Shown here one piece after another: positions 37,600-46,750 of a stretch of DNA of 64,000 bases. Source of the DNA: Aurantiacibacter luteus (GTDB lineage Bacteria > Pseudomonadota > Alphaproteobacteria > Sphingomonadales > Sphingomonadaceae); assembly GCF_001010945.1 (NCBI RefSeq), contig NZ_LBHB01000001.1, positions 682,001-746,000 of the forward strand, read 5' to 3'. The notes under the pieces were generated by a model. The model made no database searches and had not been told where the DNA came from. It saw only the letters and a list, made by a program, of their open reading frames with translations. Position 1 is the stretch's first letter, and every line of letters begins with the position of its first letter. The position numbers and the translations under genes were made by a program.

Positions 37600-38472
37600 A
37601 TGCTCGCCCGCCTCGTCATTCCGGTCTTGCTGTGCCTCGCCGCGCCCTTGCACGCCAAGGGGGATTCCGACCTCGCGCCTCGCAGCGGGGAAATCATGTT
37701 GCCGGAGGCTCGGGCAAGGCTCGACCTTGGCGGCGACTATCGTTTCTACGGACCCGCCGACACACGACTTATTCTCGTAGATATCTGGGAGAACCCGCCT
37801 GCCGAAGCGGACGGGGTGCTCGGCCTGGTGATGCCCGCCGCATCGGACCCGCGGGAGCGATCTTGGGGTGCCATCGTCACGTGGGAGCCGCTGGGCTGGG
37901 TCAGCGCCGAAGACGCGCGCTCCGCGGACTACGACGCGCTCATGCGGCAGATGCAGACCGAGACGCTCGCCGCCAACGATATTCGCCGCGACGAAGGCTT
38001 CCCTGAGGTGACGCTGGAGGGCTGGGCTCAGCGCCCGCGATACGACAGCGTGCATCGCGCGGTCACCTGGGGTCGCCAGCTATCCTATGCGGACGGCGGG
38101 CCAGACGGCCTGCATTATGACCTGCGCCTGCTGGGGCGGCGCGGGGTGCTGAGTCTCGACATGGTCGGCGAGATGGACCAGCTGCCCGAAATCCGCGCCG
38201 CCGCCGCCGATCTTGCCGAACGCGCCCGCTTCGATCCCGGCGCGCGCCATGTCGATTACGACGAGGCGCGCGACGAGGCGGCTGGTTTCGGCATTGCCGG
38301 GCTGGTCGGCGCGGGCACGGGGCTGGTCGTCGCCAAGAACGTGGGGCTATTGGCCCTGCTGGCAAAGCTGGCACAGCCCATCGGCGTTGCCTTGCTGGTG
38401 CTCGCCGCTGCGCTGGCGACGCCGCTGCGCCGCCTGTTCCGCCGCAACGAGGCCGATCCCGCTACACGTTGA
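37600..38472 (+). CDS. DUF2167 membrane protein
   Basis: A 290-residue protein with an N-terminal signal peptide (about 1-19, cleavage near HAK-G). The DUF2167 region follows: SGEIMLPEARARLDLGGDYRFYG, then ADGVLGLVMP and WGAIVTWEPLGWVSAEDA. A hydrophobic part at about 235-280 probably holds two membrane helices before a basic end. DUF2167 proteins are uncharacterised envelope proteins. The stop lies 11 bases inside the convergent ychF gene. Confidence 0.85.
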   Translation: MLARLVIPVLLCLAAPLHAKGDSDLAPRSGEIMLPEARARLDLGGDYRFYGPADTRLILVDIWENPPAEADGVLGLVMPAASDPRERSWGAIVTWEPLGWVSAEDARSADYDALMRQMQTETLAANDIRRDEGFPEVTLEGWAQRPRYDSVHRAVTWGRQLSYADGGPDGLHYDLRLLGRRGVLSLDMVGEMDQLPEIRAAAADLAERARFDPGARHVDYDEARDEAAGFGIAGLVGAGTGLVVAKNVGLLALLAKLAQPIGVALLVLAAALATPLRRLFRRNEADPATR

Positions 38473-39562
38473 ACTTGAACAGCATCACGTCGCCATCCTG
38501 AACGAGGTATTCCTTGCCCTCCTGGCGCAGCTTGCCTGCGTCCTTCGCCCCGCTTTCGCCGTTCAGCGCCACGTAGTCTTCGTAGGCGATGGTCTCGGCG
38601 CGGATGAAGCCGCGTTCGAAATCGGTATGGATCTCTCCCGCCGCCTGCGGTGCCCGTGCGCCCGCCGGGAAGGTCCAGGCGCGTGCTTCCTTGGGACCGG
38701 CGGTGAAGAAGGTCTTGAGGCCGAGCAGCTTGTAACCGGCACGGATCACCCGGGCGAGGCCACTCTCGGTCAGGCCCAGCTCGGTGAGATATTCGGCGCG
38801 GTCTTCCGGCTCCATCGCCACCAGCTCGCTCTCGATGGCGGCGGAGACGACGACGGCTTCCGCGCCCTCCGCGGCGGCCTTTTCGAAAACCCTTGCCGAA
38901 AGCGCGTTGCCCTCGGCGGCGTCTTCCTCTCCCACGTTGCAGACGTAGAGCACGGGCTTGGCGGTCAGCAGTTGGGCCTGCGCGAACAGCCGCGCTTCCT
39001 CGTCGTCCTTCGGCTCGGTCAGGCGGGCGGGTTTGCCGTCCTTCAGCAGCTCGAGAGCCTGGCCCAGCACACTGGCGAGCGCCTTGGCCTCCTTGTCGCC
39101 CGCGGTCGCCCGGCGCCGGGCGTTGTCGACGCGCTTTTCCAGGCTCTCCAGGTCGGAAAGCATCAGCTCGGTCTCCACCACCTCGGCATCGGCGATGGGA
39201 TCGACCTGGTTGGCGACGTGCTGGATGTCGTCATCCTCGAAGCAGCGCAGGACGTGGACGATGGCGTCCACCTCGCGAATGTTGCCTAGGAACTGGTTTC
39301 CCAAACCTTCGCCTGCGCTTGCGCCCTTCACCAAGCCGGCGATGTCGACGAAGCCGAGCTGGGTGTGGATGACCTTGGCGCTCTTGGCGATGGCGGCGAT
39401 CTTTTCCAGCCGCTCGTCCGGCACCGCCACCTGCCCGACATTGGGCTCGATGGTGCAGAACGGATAGTTCGCGGCCTGTGCAGCCTGCGTCTCGGTAAGG
39501 GCGTTGAAAAGGGTCGACTTGCCGACATTGGGCAGGCCCACGATCCCGCAGCGGAATCCCAT
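38462..39562 (-). CDS. ychF: Redox-regulated ATPase YchF
   Basis: An Obg-related P-loop protein that prefers ATP. The 366 residues show the Walker A motif GLPNVGKST (9-17), DIAGLVKGASAGEGLGNQFL and VHVLRCFED. YVCNVGEED replaces the usual NKxD guanine motif, and a C-terminal TGS domain (FFTAGPKEARAWTFPAGA) completes the family pattern. The ATG at 39562 (MGFRCGIVG) was chosen; the upstream in-frame codon is TTG. Confidence 0.96.
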   Translation of the reverse strand: MGFRCGIVGLPNVGKSTLFNALTETQAAQAANYPFCTIEPNVGQVAVPDERLEKIAAIAKSAKVIHTQLGFVDIAGLVKGASAGEGLGNQFLGNIREVDAIVHVLRCFEDDDIQHVANQVDPIADAEVVETELMLSDLESLEKRVDNARRRATAGDKEAKALASVLGQALELLKDGKPARLTEPKDDEEARLFAQAQLLTAKPVLYVCNVGEEDAAEGNALSARVFEKAAAEGAEAVVVSAAIESELVAMEPEDRAEYLTELGLTESGLARVIRAGYKLLGLKTFFTAGPKEARAWTFPAGARAPQAAGEIHTDFERGFIRAETIAYEDYVALNGESGAKDAGKLRQEGKEYLVQDGDVMLFKFNV

Positions 39563-39685
39563 GATGTGCAAACTTTCGTGTGGCGGATGGCGTTGCCGCG
39601 CGCCTTAGCGGGGCTGCGGACGGATTGCCAGCGGGCGGCGCGAGTTCACCGAATGTTTGCGCCTTGGCGCTAGGGCGGGGCGGTT

Positions 39686-40699
39686 ATGCGAAACCTGTTC
39701 CTCGCCGCCGTTGCCGCGGCCGGCCTTGCCGCCTGCTCGCTCGTCGCCGGCGATCCGCTGGATGAGGCGCGCGCGGCTTACGACCGGCAGGACTATCCGG
39801 CGGCGCGGACGGGGGCGCAGGCGGCCTTGGCCCAGGATGCCGACGGTCCAGGGGCGCTGGAATTGCTGGCGCGGGTGCAGGTGGCGACGGGACAGGGGCA
39901 GGCCGCCTTGGCGACGCTCGCCCGCCTCGATGATGCCCGCGCCCTGCCTGCCGATGCAAACCTGCTGCGCGCCGAGGCCCTGTTGCAGACCGGCGAGGTC
40001 GAGGCCGCCCGCGCCGCGCTGACCGGTCAGCGCAGCGCCGAGGCCTGGCGCCTGCGTGCGCTCGCCGCCGCCCGGCAGGGCGACGATGCGGCGGTCAAGG
40101 CGGCCTTTCGCAACGGTCACGGGGCCGAAGGGGACAAGCTGCGGCTCTACACGTTGGAGGCGACCTGGCACCTCGATCGCGGCGACGCCGAAGGAGCACG
40201 CCGCGCAGTGGGCGAGGTGCAGCGGCTGGCGCCCGAGGCGGTGGAAACGCTGTTCGTCTCCGCCCGCTTCGCCAACCTGCTCGGCGAACACGAACTGGCC
40301 GCGCGGGCCTACATGGCCATTCTCGAAAGGAACCCGTCCGATCGGCCCGCGCTGCTGGGCGCGATCGCCTCGGCCCGCAACTTGGGCCGGATGGACATCG
40401 CCGCGCCGCTGGTGGCGCGCGGCAGCGCGGCCTGGCCGGGCGACATCGCGTTCGTCTACCACACCGCGCTGCTCGATGCCGATGCCGGGCGCTGGCCGGC
40501 CGTGCGCGAGCGATTGCAGCGCAGCGAGCGCGCCGTAATCGATTTCGCGCCCGCGCGGCTGCTCTACGGGCAAGCGATGCTGGAACTGGGGCAGGTGGAG
40601 CAAGCGCGCTCGATGGTGCAGCCGCTGGCAGAGGCCTATCCCGATAACGCAGAGTATCGCGCAACCCTTGCGCGCATCGACGGTGCAGCGCGCGGCTAG
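39686..40699 (+). CDS. TPR-repeat lipoprotein
   Basis: A 337-residue lipoprotein: MRNLFLAAVAAAGLAAC gives a lipobox with Cys17. The rest is Ala-rich helical repeat in TPR style (DEARAAYDRQDYPAARTGAQAALA, LRAEALLQTGEVEAARAAL, LLGEHELAARAYMAILERNPSDRPALL, LLYGQAMLELGQVEQARSMV). Function unknown; an envelope scaffolding role is likely. Its TAG stop overlaps the convergent pth stop within CTAG. Confidence 0.8.
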   Translation: MRNLFLAAVAAAGLAACSLVAGDPLDEARAAYDRQDYPAARTGAQAALAQDADGPGALELLARVQVATGQGQAALATLARLDDARALPADANLLRAEALLQTGEVEAARAALTGQRSAEAWRLRALAAARQGDDAAVKAAFRNGHGAEGDKLRLYTLEATWHLDRGDAEGARRAVGEVQRLAPEAVETLFVSARFANLLGEHELAARAYMAILERNPSDRPALLGAIASARNLGRMDIAAPLVARGSAAWPGDIAFVYHTALLDADAGRWPAVRERLQRSERAVIDFAPARLLYGQAMLELGQVEQARSMVQPLAEAYPDNAEYRATLARIDGAARG

Positions 40700-41268
40700 C
40701 CTGCCTGCATCCGCACTGCCACGTCGCTCATGAAGCGGGCGTCGTCGCCCTTCGCCAGCCAGTCCGCCTCCGCGCCGACGGCGGCGAGCATATCGGTCAG
40801 GTCGTCCATCTCGTCCTTGGCGTAATTGCCCAGCACGTACCCGTGGACGCGATCCTTGTGGCCGGGATGACCGATACCGAGCCGTACGCGGCGGAAATCC
40901 GGGCCGAGGTGGCGGTCGATGCTGCGCAGGCCGTTGTGCCCGGCATGGCCGCCGCCGATCTTCACCTTGATCTTGAACGGGGCGAGGTCGAGTTCGTCGT
41001 GGAACACAGTCAGCGCATCGGTGCCCAGCTTGTAGAAGCGCAGCGCTTCGCCGACGCTGCGGCCGCTTTCGTTCATGTAGGTGGCGGGCTTCAGCAGCAG
41101 GACCTTCGCTCCGCCGATGCGGCCCTCCTGCAACCAGCCCTGGAACTTCTTCTGCACCGGCCCGAACCCGTGCATCTCGGCCAACACGTCGGACGCCATG
41201 AAGCCGACATTGTGCCGCTGCATGGCGTGTTTGGGACCGGGATTTCCGAGGCCGACCCAGAGCTGCAT
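40696..41268 (-). CDS. pth: Peptidyl-tRNA hydrolase
   Basis: Pth frees tRNAs from prematurely released peptidyl-tRNA. The 190 residues contain GLGNPGPKHAMQRHNVGFM with the catalytic His19, the conserved LLKPATYMNESGRSVGE, the catalytic Asp region VFHDELDLAPFKIKVKIGGG, and HAGHNGLRSIDRHLG. It lies 14 bases after a small exported-protein gene, and downstream of rplY, a standard pairing. Confidence 0.96.
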   Translation of the reverse strand: MQLWVGLGNPGPKHAMQRHNVGFMASDVLAEMHGFGPVQKKFQGWLQEGRIGGAKVLLLKPATYMNESGRSVGEALRFYKLGTDALTVFHDELDLAPFKIKVKIGGGHAGHNGLRSIDRHLGPDFRRVRLGIGHPGHKDRVHGYVLGNYAKDEMDDLTDMLAAVGAEADWLAKGDDARFMSDVAVRMQAG

Positions 41269-41282
41269 GGCGCAAGCGCCTC

Positions 41283-41702
41283 CTACTGTCGCGGTGCGCT
41301 CTGCGCCTGCTCGCTAGTGGTCGCCAGGACGTTGATCACGGAAATGTAGAAGTTGGTGCACACGTTGGCGAAGGCATCGCGCTGCGCGGGGCTGGCCGCG
41401 GCGATTTCGGCGTTGGCGCTGCGGAACTGAGCCACGGCCTCGCCGGCGGAATAGTGGCTGATGCGCCCGGCGTAAAAGGCCGAGATAATCGTCAGGTTGT
41501 CGACGAACTGGGCGCGCTGTTCCACGGGCAATTGCTCGTTCGCCATGAAGGCCGCGCGACGCTGCTGCAGAAGCACGAAACACTGGAAGTCCTGCGGATC
41601 GGCGGGCAGGACGCCGCCCTGCTGCGCGAGCGCCGGGGCCGGCGCGGACACTCCGGCCAGCCCCAGGCTCATGACGGCGAGCGACAGGATCGCGCGCCGC
41701 AT
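41283..41702 (-). CDS. Exported hypothetical protein between rplY and pth
   Basis: A 139-residue protein with a signal peptide (about 1-26, ending APALA-QQ). The mature protein is mainly helical, with two Cys (Cys41 in FQCFVLLQQRR and one in FANVCTNFYISVINVL) that may form a disulfide. I do not recognise a family. Its start lies 2 bases after the rplY stop and its stop 14 bases before pth, so it belongs to their operon. Confidence 0.7.
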   Translation of the reverse strand: MRRAILSLAVMSLGLAGVSAPAPALAQQGGVLPADPQDFQCFVLLQQRRAAFMANEQLPVEQRAQFVDNLTIISAFYAGRISHYSAGEAVAQFRSANAEIAAASPAQRDAFANVCTNFYISVINVLATTSEQAQSAPRQ

Positions 41703-41704
41703 GC

Positions 41705-42400
41705 TTACTCGCTCTTCGCTTCCTGCTCGGCGGCAGCGTCGTCGTCCGGACCCTGCTCGGTGGCAGCGGTTTCGCCCGCATCCATGCCTTCGCCGGTCTG
41801 GTCGTCGCCGGCCTCGCCCTCGGCGCGCTTGAGCGCGGACGGGGCGACGAGCGTCGCGATGGTGAAGTCACGGTCGGTGATGGCGCTTTCGGCACCATCG
41901 GGCAGCGTGACGGAGCTGATGTGGATGCTGTCACCCACTTCGAGGCCGGTGACGTCGATCTCGATCTCGCTCGGGATCTTGGCGTTCTCGCAGACCAGCT
42001 CGAGGTCGTGGCGCACCACGTTGAGCACGCCGCCCTTCTTCAGGCCGGGGCTATCCTCTTCGTTGATGAACACTACAGGCACGGCGACCTGGATCTTGGC
42101 GTTCTTCGACAGGCGGAGGAAATCGACGTGGATCGGACGATCGCTGACGGGGTCGAGCGCGACATCCTTGGGGATGGTGCGCAGCGTGTCGCCGCCGAGG
42201 CCGATCATCACGATGGAATTCATGAAGTGACCCGTGCCAAGCTGCTTGCGCAGCTCCTTCTCTTCGACGTGGATCGTCGTGGGTTCTTCGTTGTTGCCGT
42301 AGATCACGGCGGGTACGCGGCCTTCGCGACGCAGCGCACGGGAGGCTCCCTTGCCAGCCCGTTCGCGCAGCTCGGCCGACAGTTCAAGAGCGTCGCTCAT
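41705..42400 (-). CDS. rplY: 50S ribosomal protein L25/general stress protein Ctc
   Basis: The 231-residue form with a C-terminal extension (TL5/Ctc type). The N-terminal 5S rRNA-binding part shows [32 protein letters not shown] beta-rich domain follows ([46 protein letters not shown]). An acidic tail rich in Glu, Asp and Ala ends the protein. It leads the small operon with the exported hypothetical gene and pth. Confidence 0.95.
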   Translation of the reverse strand: MSDALELSAELRERAGKGASRALRREGRVPAVIYGNNEEPTTIHVEEKELRKQLGTGHFMNSIVMIGLGGDTLRTIPKDVALDPVSDRPIHVDFLRLSKNAKIQVAVPVVFINEEDSPGLKKGGVLNVVRHDLELVCENAKIPSEIEIDVTGLEVGDSIHISSVTLPDGAESAITDRDFTIATLVAPSALKRAEGEAGDDQTGEGMDAGETAATEQGPDDDAAAEQEAKSE

Positions 42401-42504
42401 GGTATTGCCTTTCGGGTTGCGGGTGTTGCACCTGCCGTCACGCCTCCAGGGATGACCATGCCGACAGGGAGGCGCGCCAATAGCAGCGCTGGCCCGAAAA
42501 GCAA

Positions 42505-43362
42505 CTACTGGATACGGCGCGCCGTATAGCCAAGCGCCTCCAGCCGCGCGACGAGGCCATCCTCGCCGACGAGGTGCGCCGCGCCCACGGCCACGAACGG
42601 GCGGCGGCCTTCCTCCACCAGCGCGGCGATGCGGTCGGTCCAGGCCTCGTTGCGGCGGGTGAGGAGGGTGCGGCGAAGCTCCGGGTTGGAGAGCAGCTCG
42701 CCGCCTACGTGTTCCGCGATCCTGCGTTCGTCGCCGCTCAGCCAGGCTCGCAGCATGGCATCGCCCCGGCCCGCCTGCCAGTCGCGCGCGGTGGCGGCCA
42801 GCAAGTCACCCTGCGCCTCCTGCGAAAGTCGGTCGAACAGCGAGAGCTGGCCGGCATAGCTCTCCAGTCCGACGACCTCGTCCGCCTCTGCAATCAGCGC
42901 ACGGTCGACGCCGTTGTCGCTATCGCCGGTGCGAGTTGCGGCGGCGAGCAAGAGGGCGGCGCCCCAGCTCTCGATGCGCGAGAAATCGCCGTCGTCCATC
43001 CCGGCGGCATCCATCATCGCGAGAAGGGCGGGGCGCGCCTCCGCGTCCACCCGGCGCGAGAGCGGGGGCTGGCCGGGCGTTTCGGAAAGGTCGCTGAAGA
43101 GTTCCGCGCCCGACGTATCGCCGAGGTTGGCGACCTCGACCACGAGCAGGTCGCTATCCGCCAGCGCGGCATCGAGCGCGGGAGTGCGCCACTTGGCATC
43201 GTCGGGCAGTGCATGGATGGTGCCGAACAGCGCCCCGCGCTCGCCCCCGGGTGCGGTGATCTCCCACAACATGGGGCTGGGCTCGGGCCAGTCCGACGCG
43301 GACGGAGCGCCGCAGCTCGCAAGCCACAGCGCCCCGCCCAGTGTCAGGAAAATCTGCCTCAG
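42505..43362 (-). CDS. TraB/GumN family lipoprotein (first of three), probable CTG start
   Basis: A TraB/GumN domain protein of about 285 residues. The two GxxH motifs of the family are present: [12 protein letters not shown] near the N terminus and [20 protein letters not shown] at the end. No ATG, GTG or TTG suits the start. A CTG at 43362 overlaps the upstream stop as CTGA and gives [16 protein letters not shown], a good lipoprotein signal with Cys17. The first internal ATG (MLWEITAPG) would remove the signal. TraB-like proteins are thought to be metal-dependent proteases, but bacterial substrates are unknown. Confidence 0.8.
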   Translation of the reverse strand: MRQIFLTLGGALWLASCGAPSASDWPEPSPMLWEITAPGGERGALFGTIHALPDDAKWRTPALDAALADSDLLVVEVANLGDTSGAELFSDLSETPGQPPLSRRVDAEARPALLAMMDAAGMDDGDFSRIESWGAALLLAAATRTGDSDNGVDRALIAEADEVVGLESYAGQLSLFDRLSQEAQGDLLAATARDWQAGRGDAMLRAWLSGDERRIAEHVGGELLSNPELRRTLLTRRNEAWTDRIAALVEEGRRPFVAVGAAHLVGEDGLVARLEALGYTARRIQ

Positions 43363-44318
43363 TATGCGACGCGCTCCGCCGTCAGGCCGCGCTCGTGCAG
43401 GAAGTACTGGACGCTGCCCGCACCGCCGAGATGACCTGCGCCCACGGCGACGAAGACGGTGCCGGGGCGATCCATGCGTTCGTCCAGCCATTCCGCCCAG
43501 CGTGCGTTGCGATCGCTGAGGAGCGTGGCGTAGAGCGCCGGATCGGCGGCAAGCTCGTCGTTGACCAGCGTGGCGAGGCCGGCGGCATCGCCTTCCATCC
43601 ACTCGGTCACCATCGCGTCGAAGTTCTCGCGCAGCGCCTCGGGCGTCGCCATCATCTCTACCGTCTGGTCGAGCCCGGCGAGCTGGGCCTCCATCGGCAG
43701 GCTGTCGAAGAAGCCGAACTGCTGCTCGACGGTCTCGAAGGCGGCGCGTTCCTTGCCCTCGACCAGGGAGTCGAGCACGCGCTCGACTCCGGTCGAGGGA
43801 TCGATGCCCACTTGCACCAGGCCGAGCTGGGTCAGCGTCATCATGCCCATCCACGGCTCGAACCCGTCGAGCGCGGCTGCGGGCACGCCGACGCGGGCGA
43901 GGGCGGCCTCGTATTCCGCGCGGTTCTCGTCGGTCATCAGGTCGCGCACCGTGCCGCCGGTCTCCAGCGTGGCGAGGCGCATCTGCGTCTGCATAATGGC
44001 CATCAGTTCGGGCGAGGGGGCCTCGCCGGGCACGACCTCGGGAATGGCGCTGGTGTCGATCTCGCTGACGAACTCGTCGGCGGATTCGAGCGCGCCGCGG
44101 ATCGTCGGATTGTACCACTCCACGCCCTCGGGCAGGAAGTGGACGGTGCCGAAGAGATAGATCGTCGTGTCATCGTCGCTCAGCCGCCACAATGCGGGGC
44201 CGGAGGACGCGGTCGCCTCGGCTTCGTTCGGCGCGCTGACCTGGGCGATGCCGGGCGTGGAGGCGCAGGCCGAAAGGGCGATGGCCGATGCGGCGAAAAG
44301 CAGTTTGCGAAAGATCAT
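43359..44318 (-). CDS. TraB/GumN family lipoprotein (second of three)
   Basis: A 319-residue TraB/GumN protein. The signal MIFRKLLFAASAIALSAC ends in a lipobox with Cys18. The family motifs are GTVHFLPEGVEWYNP near residue 60 and VAVGAGHLGGAGSVQYFLHERGLTAERV at the C terminus. AGGAG lies 9 bases before the ATG. It starts 41 bases after the small membrane protein and overlaps the next TraB gene, so it may be co-transcribed with the membrane-protein array. Confidence 0.88.
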   Translation of the reverse strand: MIFRKLLFAASAIALSACASTPGIAQVSAPNEAEATASSGPALWRLSDDDTTIYLFGTVHFLPEGVEWYNPTIRGALESADEFVSEIDTSAIPEVVPGEAPSPELMAIMQTQMRLATLETGGTVRDLMTDENRAEYEAALARVGVPAAALDGFEPWMGMMTLTQLGLVQVGIDPSTGVERVLDSLVEGKERAAFETVEQQFGFFDSLPMEAQLAGLDQTVEMMATPEALRENFDAMVTEWMEGDAAGLATLVNDELAADPALYATLLSDRNARWAEWLDERMDRPGTVFVAVGAGHLGGAGSVQYFLHERGLTAERVAY

Positions 44319-44359
44319 AATGGCGACTCCTGTTGCAGTTGAAACGATGGGTCCGGCCT

Positions 44360-44779
44360 TCAGCGCAGGCCGAGTTTGCGCGTGACATAGCCCACCAGCA
44401 TGACGAGCATGGTGGTGAACCAGATGATCTGTTGGTTGGGATCGGGCATCATGCCGACCGTCGCGAAGAAATACCACGTCGGGTAGGCGACCATGTAGAA
44501 GTGGAAGCCCCAATAGGCGGCCCACAGGTTGTCGGCCATGTCGACCTCGTCCAGGCGGCGCAGGTAGCCCGCGACGTAAAAGCCGAAGGCCCCGAGACCT
44601 AACGCCCACATGGCGACGATGGCCGCACCGGGCAGCAGCCCGCTCTCGTACCAGCGACGGGTGTATCCGCTGACCATCCCGAACAGCACCGCCACCGCGA
44701 TGCCGAGCGCGGAATAGCGGTAGAACCGGCTGCGGCGCTGCTTCAGGCGTTCCTCGCCCGAGAGGCTAGAGCCCGTCAT
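44360..44779 (-). CDS. Small four-helix membrane protein, array member 7
   Basis: A 139-residue protein with a basic N terminus and four hydrophobic segments (about 24-42, 50-71, 90-108, 117-135). The loop after segment 2 carries R-R-L-D-E-V-D-M-A-D-N-L-W, a variant of the D-E-Y motif shared by the array. It lies downstream of the XRE regulator and overlaps it by 14 bases. The ATG at 44779 gives MTGSSLSGEERLKQRR. Function unknown. Confidence 0.78.
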   Translation of the reverse strand: MTGSSLSGEERLKQRRSRFYRYSALGIAVAVLFGMVSGYTRRWYESGLLPGAAIVAMWALGLGAFGFYVAGYLRRLDEVDMADNLWAAYWGFHFYMVAYPTWYFFATVGMMPDPNQQIIWFTTMLVMLVGYVTRKLGLR

Positions 44780-44960
44780 CGAAAATCTCCTCGATCGGCA
44801 TCTCGAACAACCGCGCAATGCGGAAGGCCAGCGGCAACGACGGGTCGTGCTTGCCGGTCTCGATAGCGTTCACCGCCTGGCGCGAGACGTCGAGATGCCC
44901 GGCCAGCTCCGCCTGGCTCCAGTCGCGCATGGCGCGCAGCACCTTGAGCTTGTTATTCAT
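44766..44960 (-). CDS. Small XRE-family transcriptional regulator
   Basis: A 64-residue Cro/CI-type helix-turn-helix protein that is almost only the DNA-binding domain: NKLKVLRAMRDWSQAELAGHL, then DVSRQAVNAIETGKHDPSLP (recognition helix) and IARLFEMPIEEIF. This length is typical of regulators that partner small membrane proteins. It overlaps its neighbours on both sides (ATGA upstream, 14 bases downstream). Autoregulation of the array is likely but not shown. Confidence 0.92.
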   Translation of the reverse strand: MNNKLKVLRAMRDWSQAELAGHLDVSRQAVNAIETGKHDPSLPLAFRIARLFEMPIEEIFDDGL

Positions 44961-45448
44961 CTGCTGTCCCTCCAGCGCAGGAACTGGAAGATGCCGACGA
45001 ACAGCAGCAGGAAAGTTTGCCAGGCGGTAACCAGGGACGTCCAGAAATTCATCTGAAGATTCAGGAAACCCAGCGCATCCGGCAGCTCCTCGCCCCCGAT
45101 GGCAGCGTAGGCAGCCCACGTGCCAAGGATGATGACGAGCGGCGCAATGGCCAGCACGTTGACCAGCAATTCCACGGTGCGCTTCCACAACTGCTCGGCA
45201 TATTCGTCGCGCAAGGATCGCGTCACGACGAGCACGGGCCCCACGATGAAGCTGACGAACAGGATCGGCACGCCGATCGCAATATAGACCGGGTCGTCGT
45301 CCGACCAGGGCTGCCATCCGAACGCGTCGTCCCGCAGGAAATCCGCCGTGCCCAATGCTGCGGCCAGCAGGCACAGGTCCATCAACCGGAAATACAATCG
45401 ACGCCGTCGTTCCCTTACCTTCGGTTGCGCAGGTGTATGTTTGCTCAC
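44957..45448 (-). CDS. Small four-helix membrane protein, array member 6
   Basis: A 163-residue protein with a strongly basic start (KVRERRRRLYFRL) and four hydrophobic segments (about 22-36, 55-76, 92-115, 132-155). The motif R-S-L-R-D-E-Y-A-E-Q-L-W (DEY at 81-83) follows segment 2, as in the other array members. It starts with GTG overlapping the previous stop (GTGA) and overlaps the XRE gene as ATGA. Function unknown. Confidence 0.78.
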   Translation of the reverse strand: MSKHTPAQPKVRERRRRLYFRLMDLCLLAAALGTADFLRDDAFGWQPWSDDDPVYIAIGVPILFVSFIVGPVLVVTRSLRDEYAEQLWKRTVELLVNVLAIAPLVIILGTWAAYAAIGGEELPDALGFLNLQMNFWTSLVTAWQTFLLLFVGIFQFLRWRDSR

Positions 45449-45876
45449 AGTGCAGTTCCCCGCACGCGATATATTGCGTAGCCGATTGTCCAGCTACCGG
45501 CGAGAACGCCCAGCGTCAGGTCCGGAGAGGACACGATGCGCAGAAGGCCGAAAGCCGGTGCGAGTTGCATGCCGAGGTCGGCGACCAACGTCACGAGAAT
45601 GGCGCTGATTGCGCTGTTGGCCATGGCTTGGAAGGTATACTCGTCGTTGACCTTGCGATCGATCTTCAAGGTGAAAAAGGCCAGCACGCTCAACACGGCG
45701 ACCGCTGCGAGCACAGCTGCGACAAAGGTCGCGGTGTCGGCGAGGGGGGCGACAGCCTCGGCACCGCGGGCGGCGTGGCGGGCAGGTAGTGCGACAGCCA
45801 GCACGCCCAGCGCCAGGAAGACGAGGTCGAGGCCGACGAACGGCCCCAGCGACCTCTTGTTCAGCAGACCGATCAC
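45445..45876 (-). CDS. Small four-helix membrane protein, array member 5
   Basis: A 143-residue protein with four hydrophobic segments (about 13-30, 50-70, 87-103, 121-136). D-R-K-V-N-D-E-Y-T-F-Q-A-M (DEY at 78-80) follows segment 2; this and member 1 (R-K-T-D-E-Y-T) are the closest pair. The GTG start at 45876 gives MIGLLNKRSLGP and overlaps the upstream stop as GTGA. Function unknown. Confidence 0.76.
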   Translation of the reverse strand: MIGLLNKRSLGPFVGLDLVFLALGVLAVALPARHAARGAEAVAPLADTATFVAAVLAAVAVLSVLAFFTLKIDRKVNDEYTFQAMANSAISAILVTLVADLGMQLAPAFGLLRIVSSPDLTLGVLAGSWTIGYAIYRVRGTAL

Positions 45877-46292
45877 GCAGCAGTTCCCCGAAGACGCTTG
45901 CCATCGAAGGCGAGGTAGAAAACAAAGGCGCCCAGCAGCGCCGGCCATTGCGGTTCGATGAGCACGGCCGGCATGGCGAAACGCACGCCTTCTTCCGCCC
46001 CGCCGCCGAGCGCAAAAACGAGCGCCACTCCGGTGAACCACAGCCCCAGCGCCACGGCACACCAGCGTGCCGCCTCCAGTCGCAGGCTGGCGAGATAGTC
46101 GTCAGCGAAACGATAGAGCAGCAGCACCCAAATCCCGCACCACGCCATCAGCAGGAACAGGCCGGCAAGGCGCGTATTGCTACCGAAAGCGAACGAGCCC
46201 GCCGCGATCAGCGTGTCGATCAGTCCGAGAGGCGCGAGGGCGAACATCCCCGAACGCTCTTTCTCCGAAGGAGCTGTCGGATCGTAGGGCAT
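45873..46292 (-). CDS. Small four-helix membrane protein, array member 4
   Basis: A 139-residue protein beginning M-P-Y-D-P, an opening it shares with members 2 and 3. Four hydrophobic segments lie at about 17-36, 43-60, 75-93 and 113-131. L-L-Y-R-F-A-D-D-Y-L-A-S-L (DDY at 64-66) follows segment 2, at exactly the same residue numbers as in member 3. Its start overlaps the stop of member 3 as TGATG. Confidence 0.78.
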   Translation of the reverse strand: MPYDPTAPSEKERSGMFALAPLGLIDTLIAAGSFAFGSNTRLAGLFLLMAWCGIWVLLLYRFADDYLASLRLEAARWCAVALGLWFTGVALVFALGGGAEEGVRFAMPAVLIEPQWPALLGAFVFYLAFDGKRLRGTAA

Positions 46293-46750
46293 CAGGCATT
46301 ACCTCCGCCGCGAAACTGCTTGTAGAGGAAGCCTGCGTGAAAGGCGCAGGCGACCGCCGAACCGATGAGCCACGCGCTGTTGAACTGCGCGGGAAGGGCG
46401 AATGTGCGATCGTCCGCGGAAAGCTCGGCACCGCCGGCGCTGTAACCGATGCCATAGAAGCCCTCGCAGATCGACAGCAGGCCCTGCACCCCTAGCCACA
46501 GGCCGAGCACGCACAGCGCCCACAAGGCACCCTCGTGCACGAGGCCCATGAAGTAATCGTCGAACTTGCGATAGAGCGCGAAGAGCACAAACCAGATGCC
46601 GACGTAAAAGCCGACAAACCCCTCGACATGCGGACCGAGCGGCAGGAAATTGGACGCGAGCATGACAAGGCTCATCACGCCCGCCGCGCGCACCTGCCAG
46701 TAGGCGGCTTCGCGCCCGCCCTGGTCCAGTCGGTTGGGATCATAAACCAT
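46292..46750 (-). CDS. Small four-helix membrane protein, array member 3
   Basis: A 152-residue protein beginning M-V-Y-D-P, with hydrophobic segments at about 20-37, 43-60, 73-92 and 127-146. The motif A-L-Y-R-K-F-D-D-Y-F-M-G-L has DDY at 64-66. The C terminus A-F-H-A-G-F resembles that of member 2 (L-F-H-A-G-Y). The ATG at 46750 lies 11 bases inside the member 2 gene. Confidence 0.78.
   Translation of the reverse strand: MVYDPNRLDQGGREAAYWQVRAAGVMSLVMLASNFLPLGPHVEGFVGFYVGIWFVLFALYRKFDDYFMGLVHEGALWALCVLGLWLGVQGLLSICEGFYGIGYSAGGAELSADDRTFALPAQFNSAWLIGSAVACAFHAGFLYKQFRGGGNA

Noticed and set aside
44766-44960. XRE gene plus small neighbour as a toxin-antitoxin pair
   Set aside because: The adjoining proteins are four-helix membrane proteins with no toxin fold, and the regulator is only a DNA-binding domain typical of membrane-protein partners.
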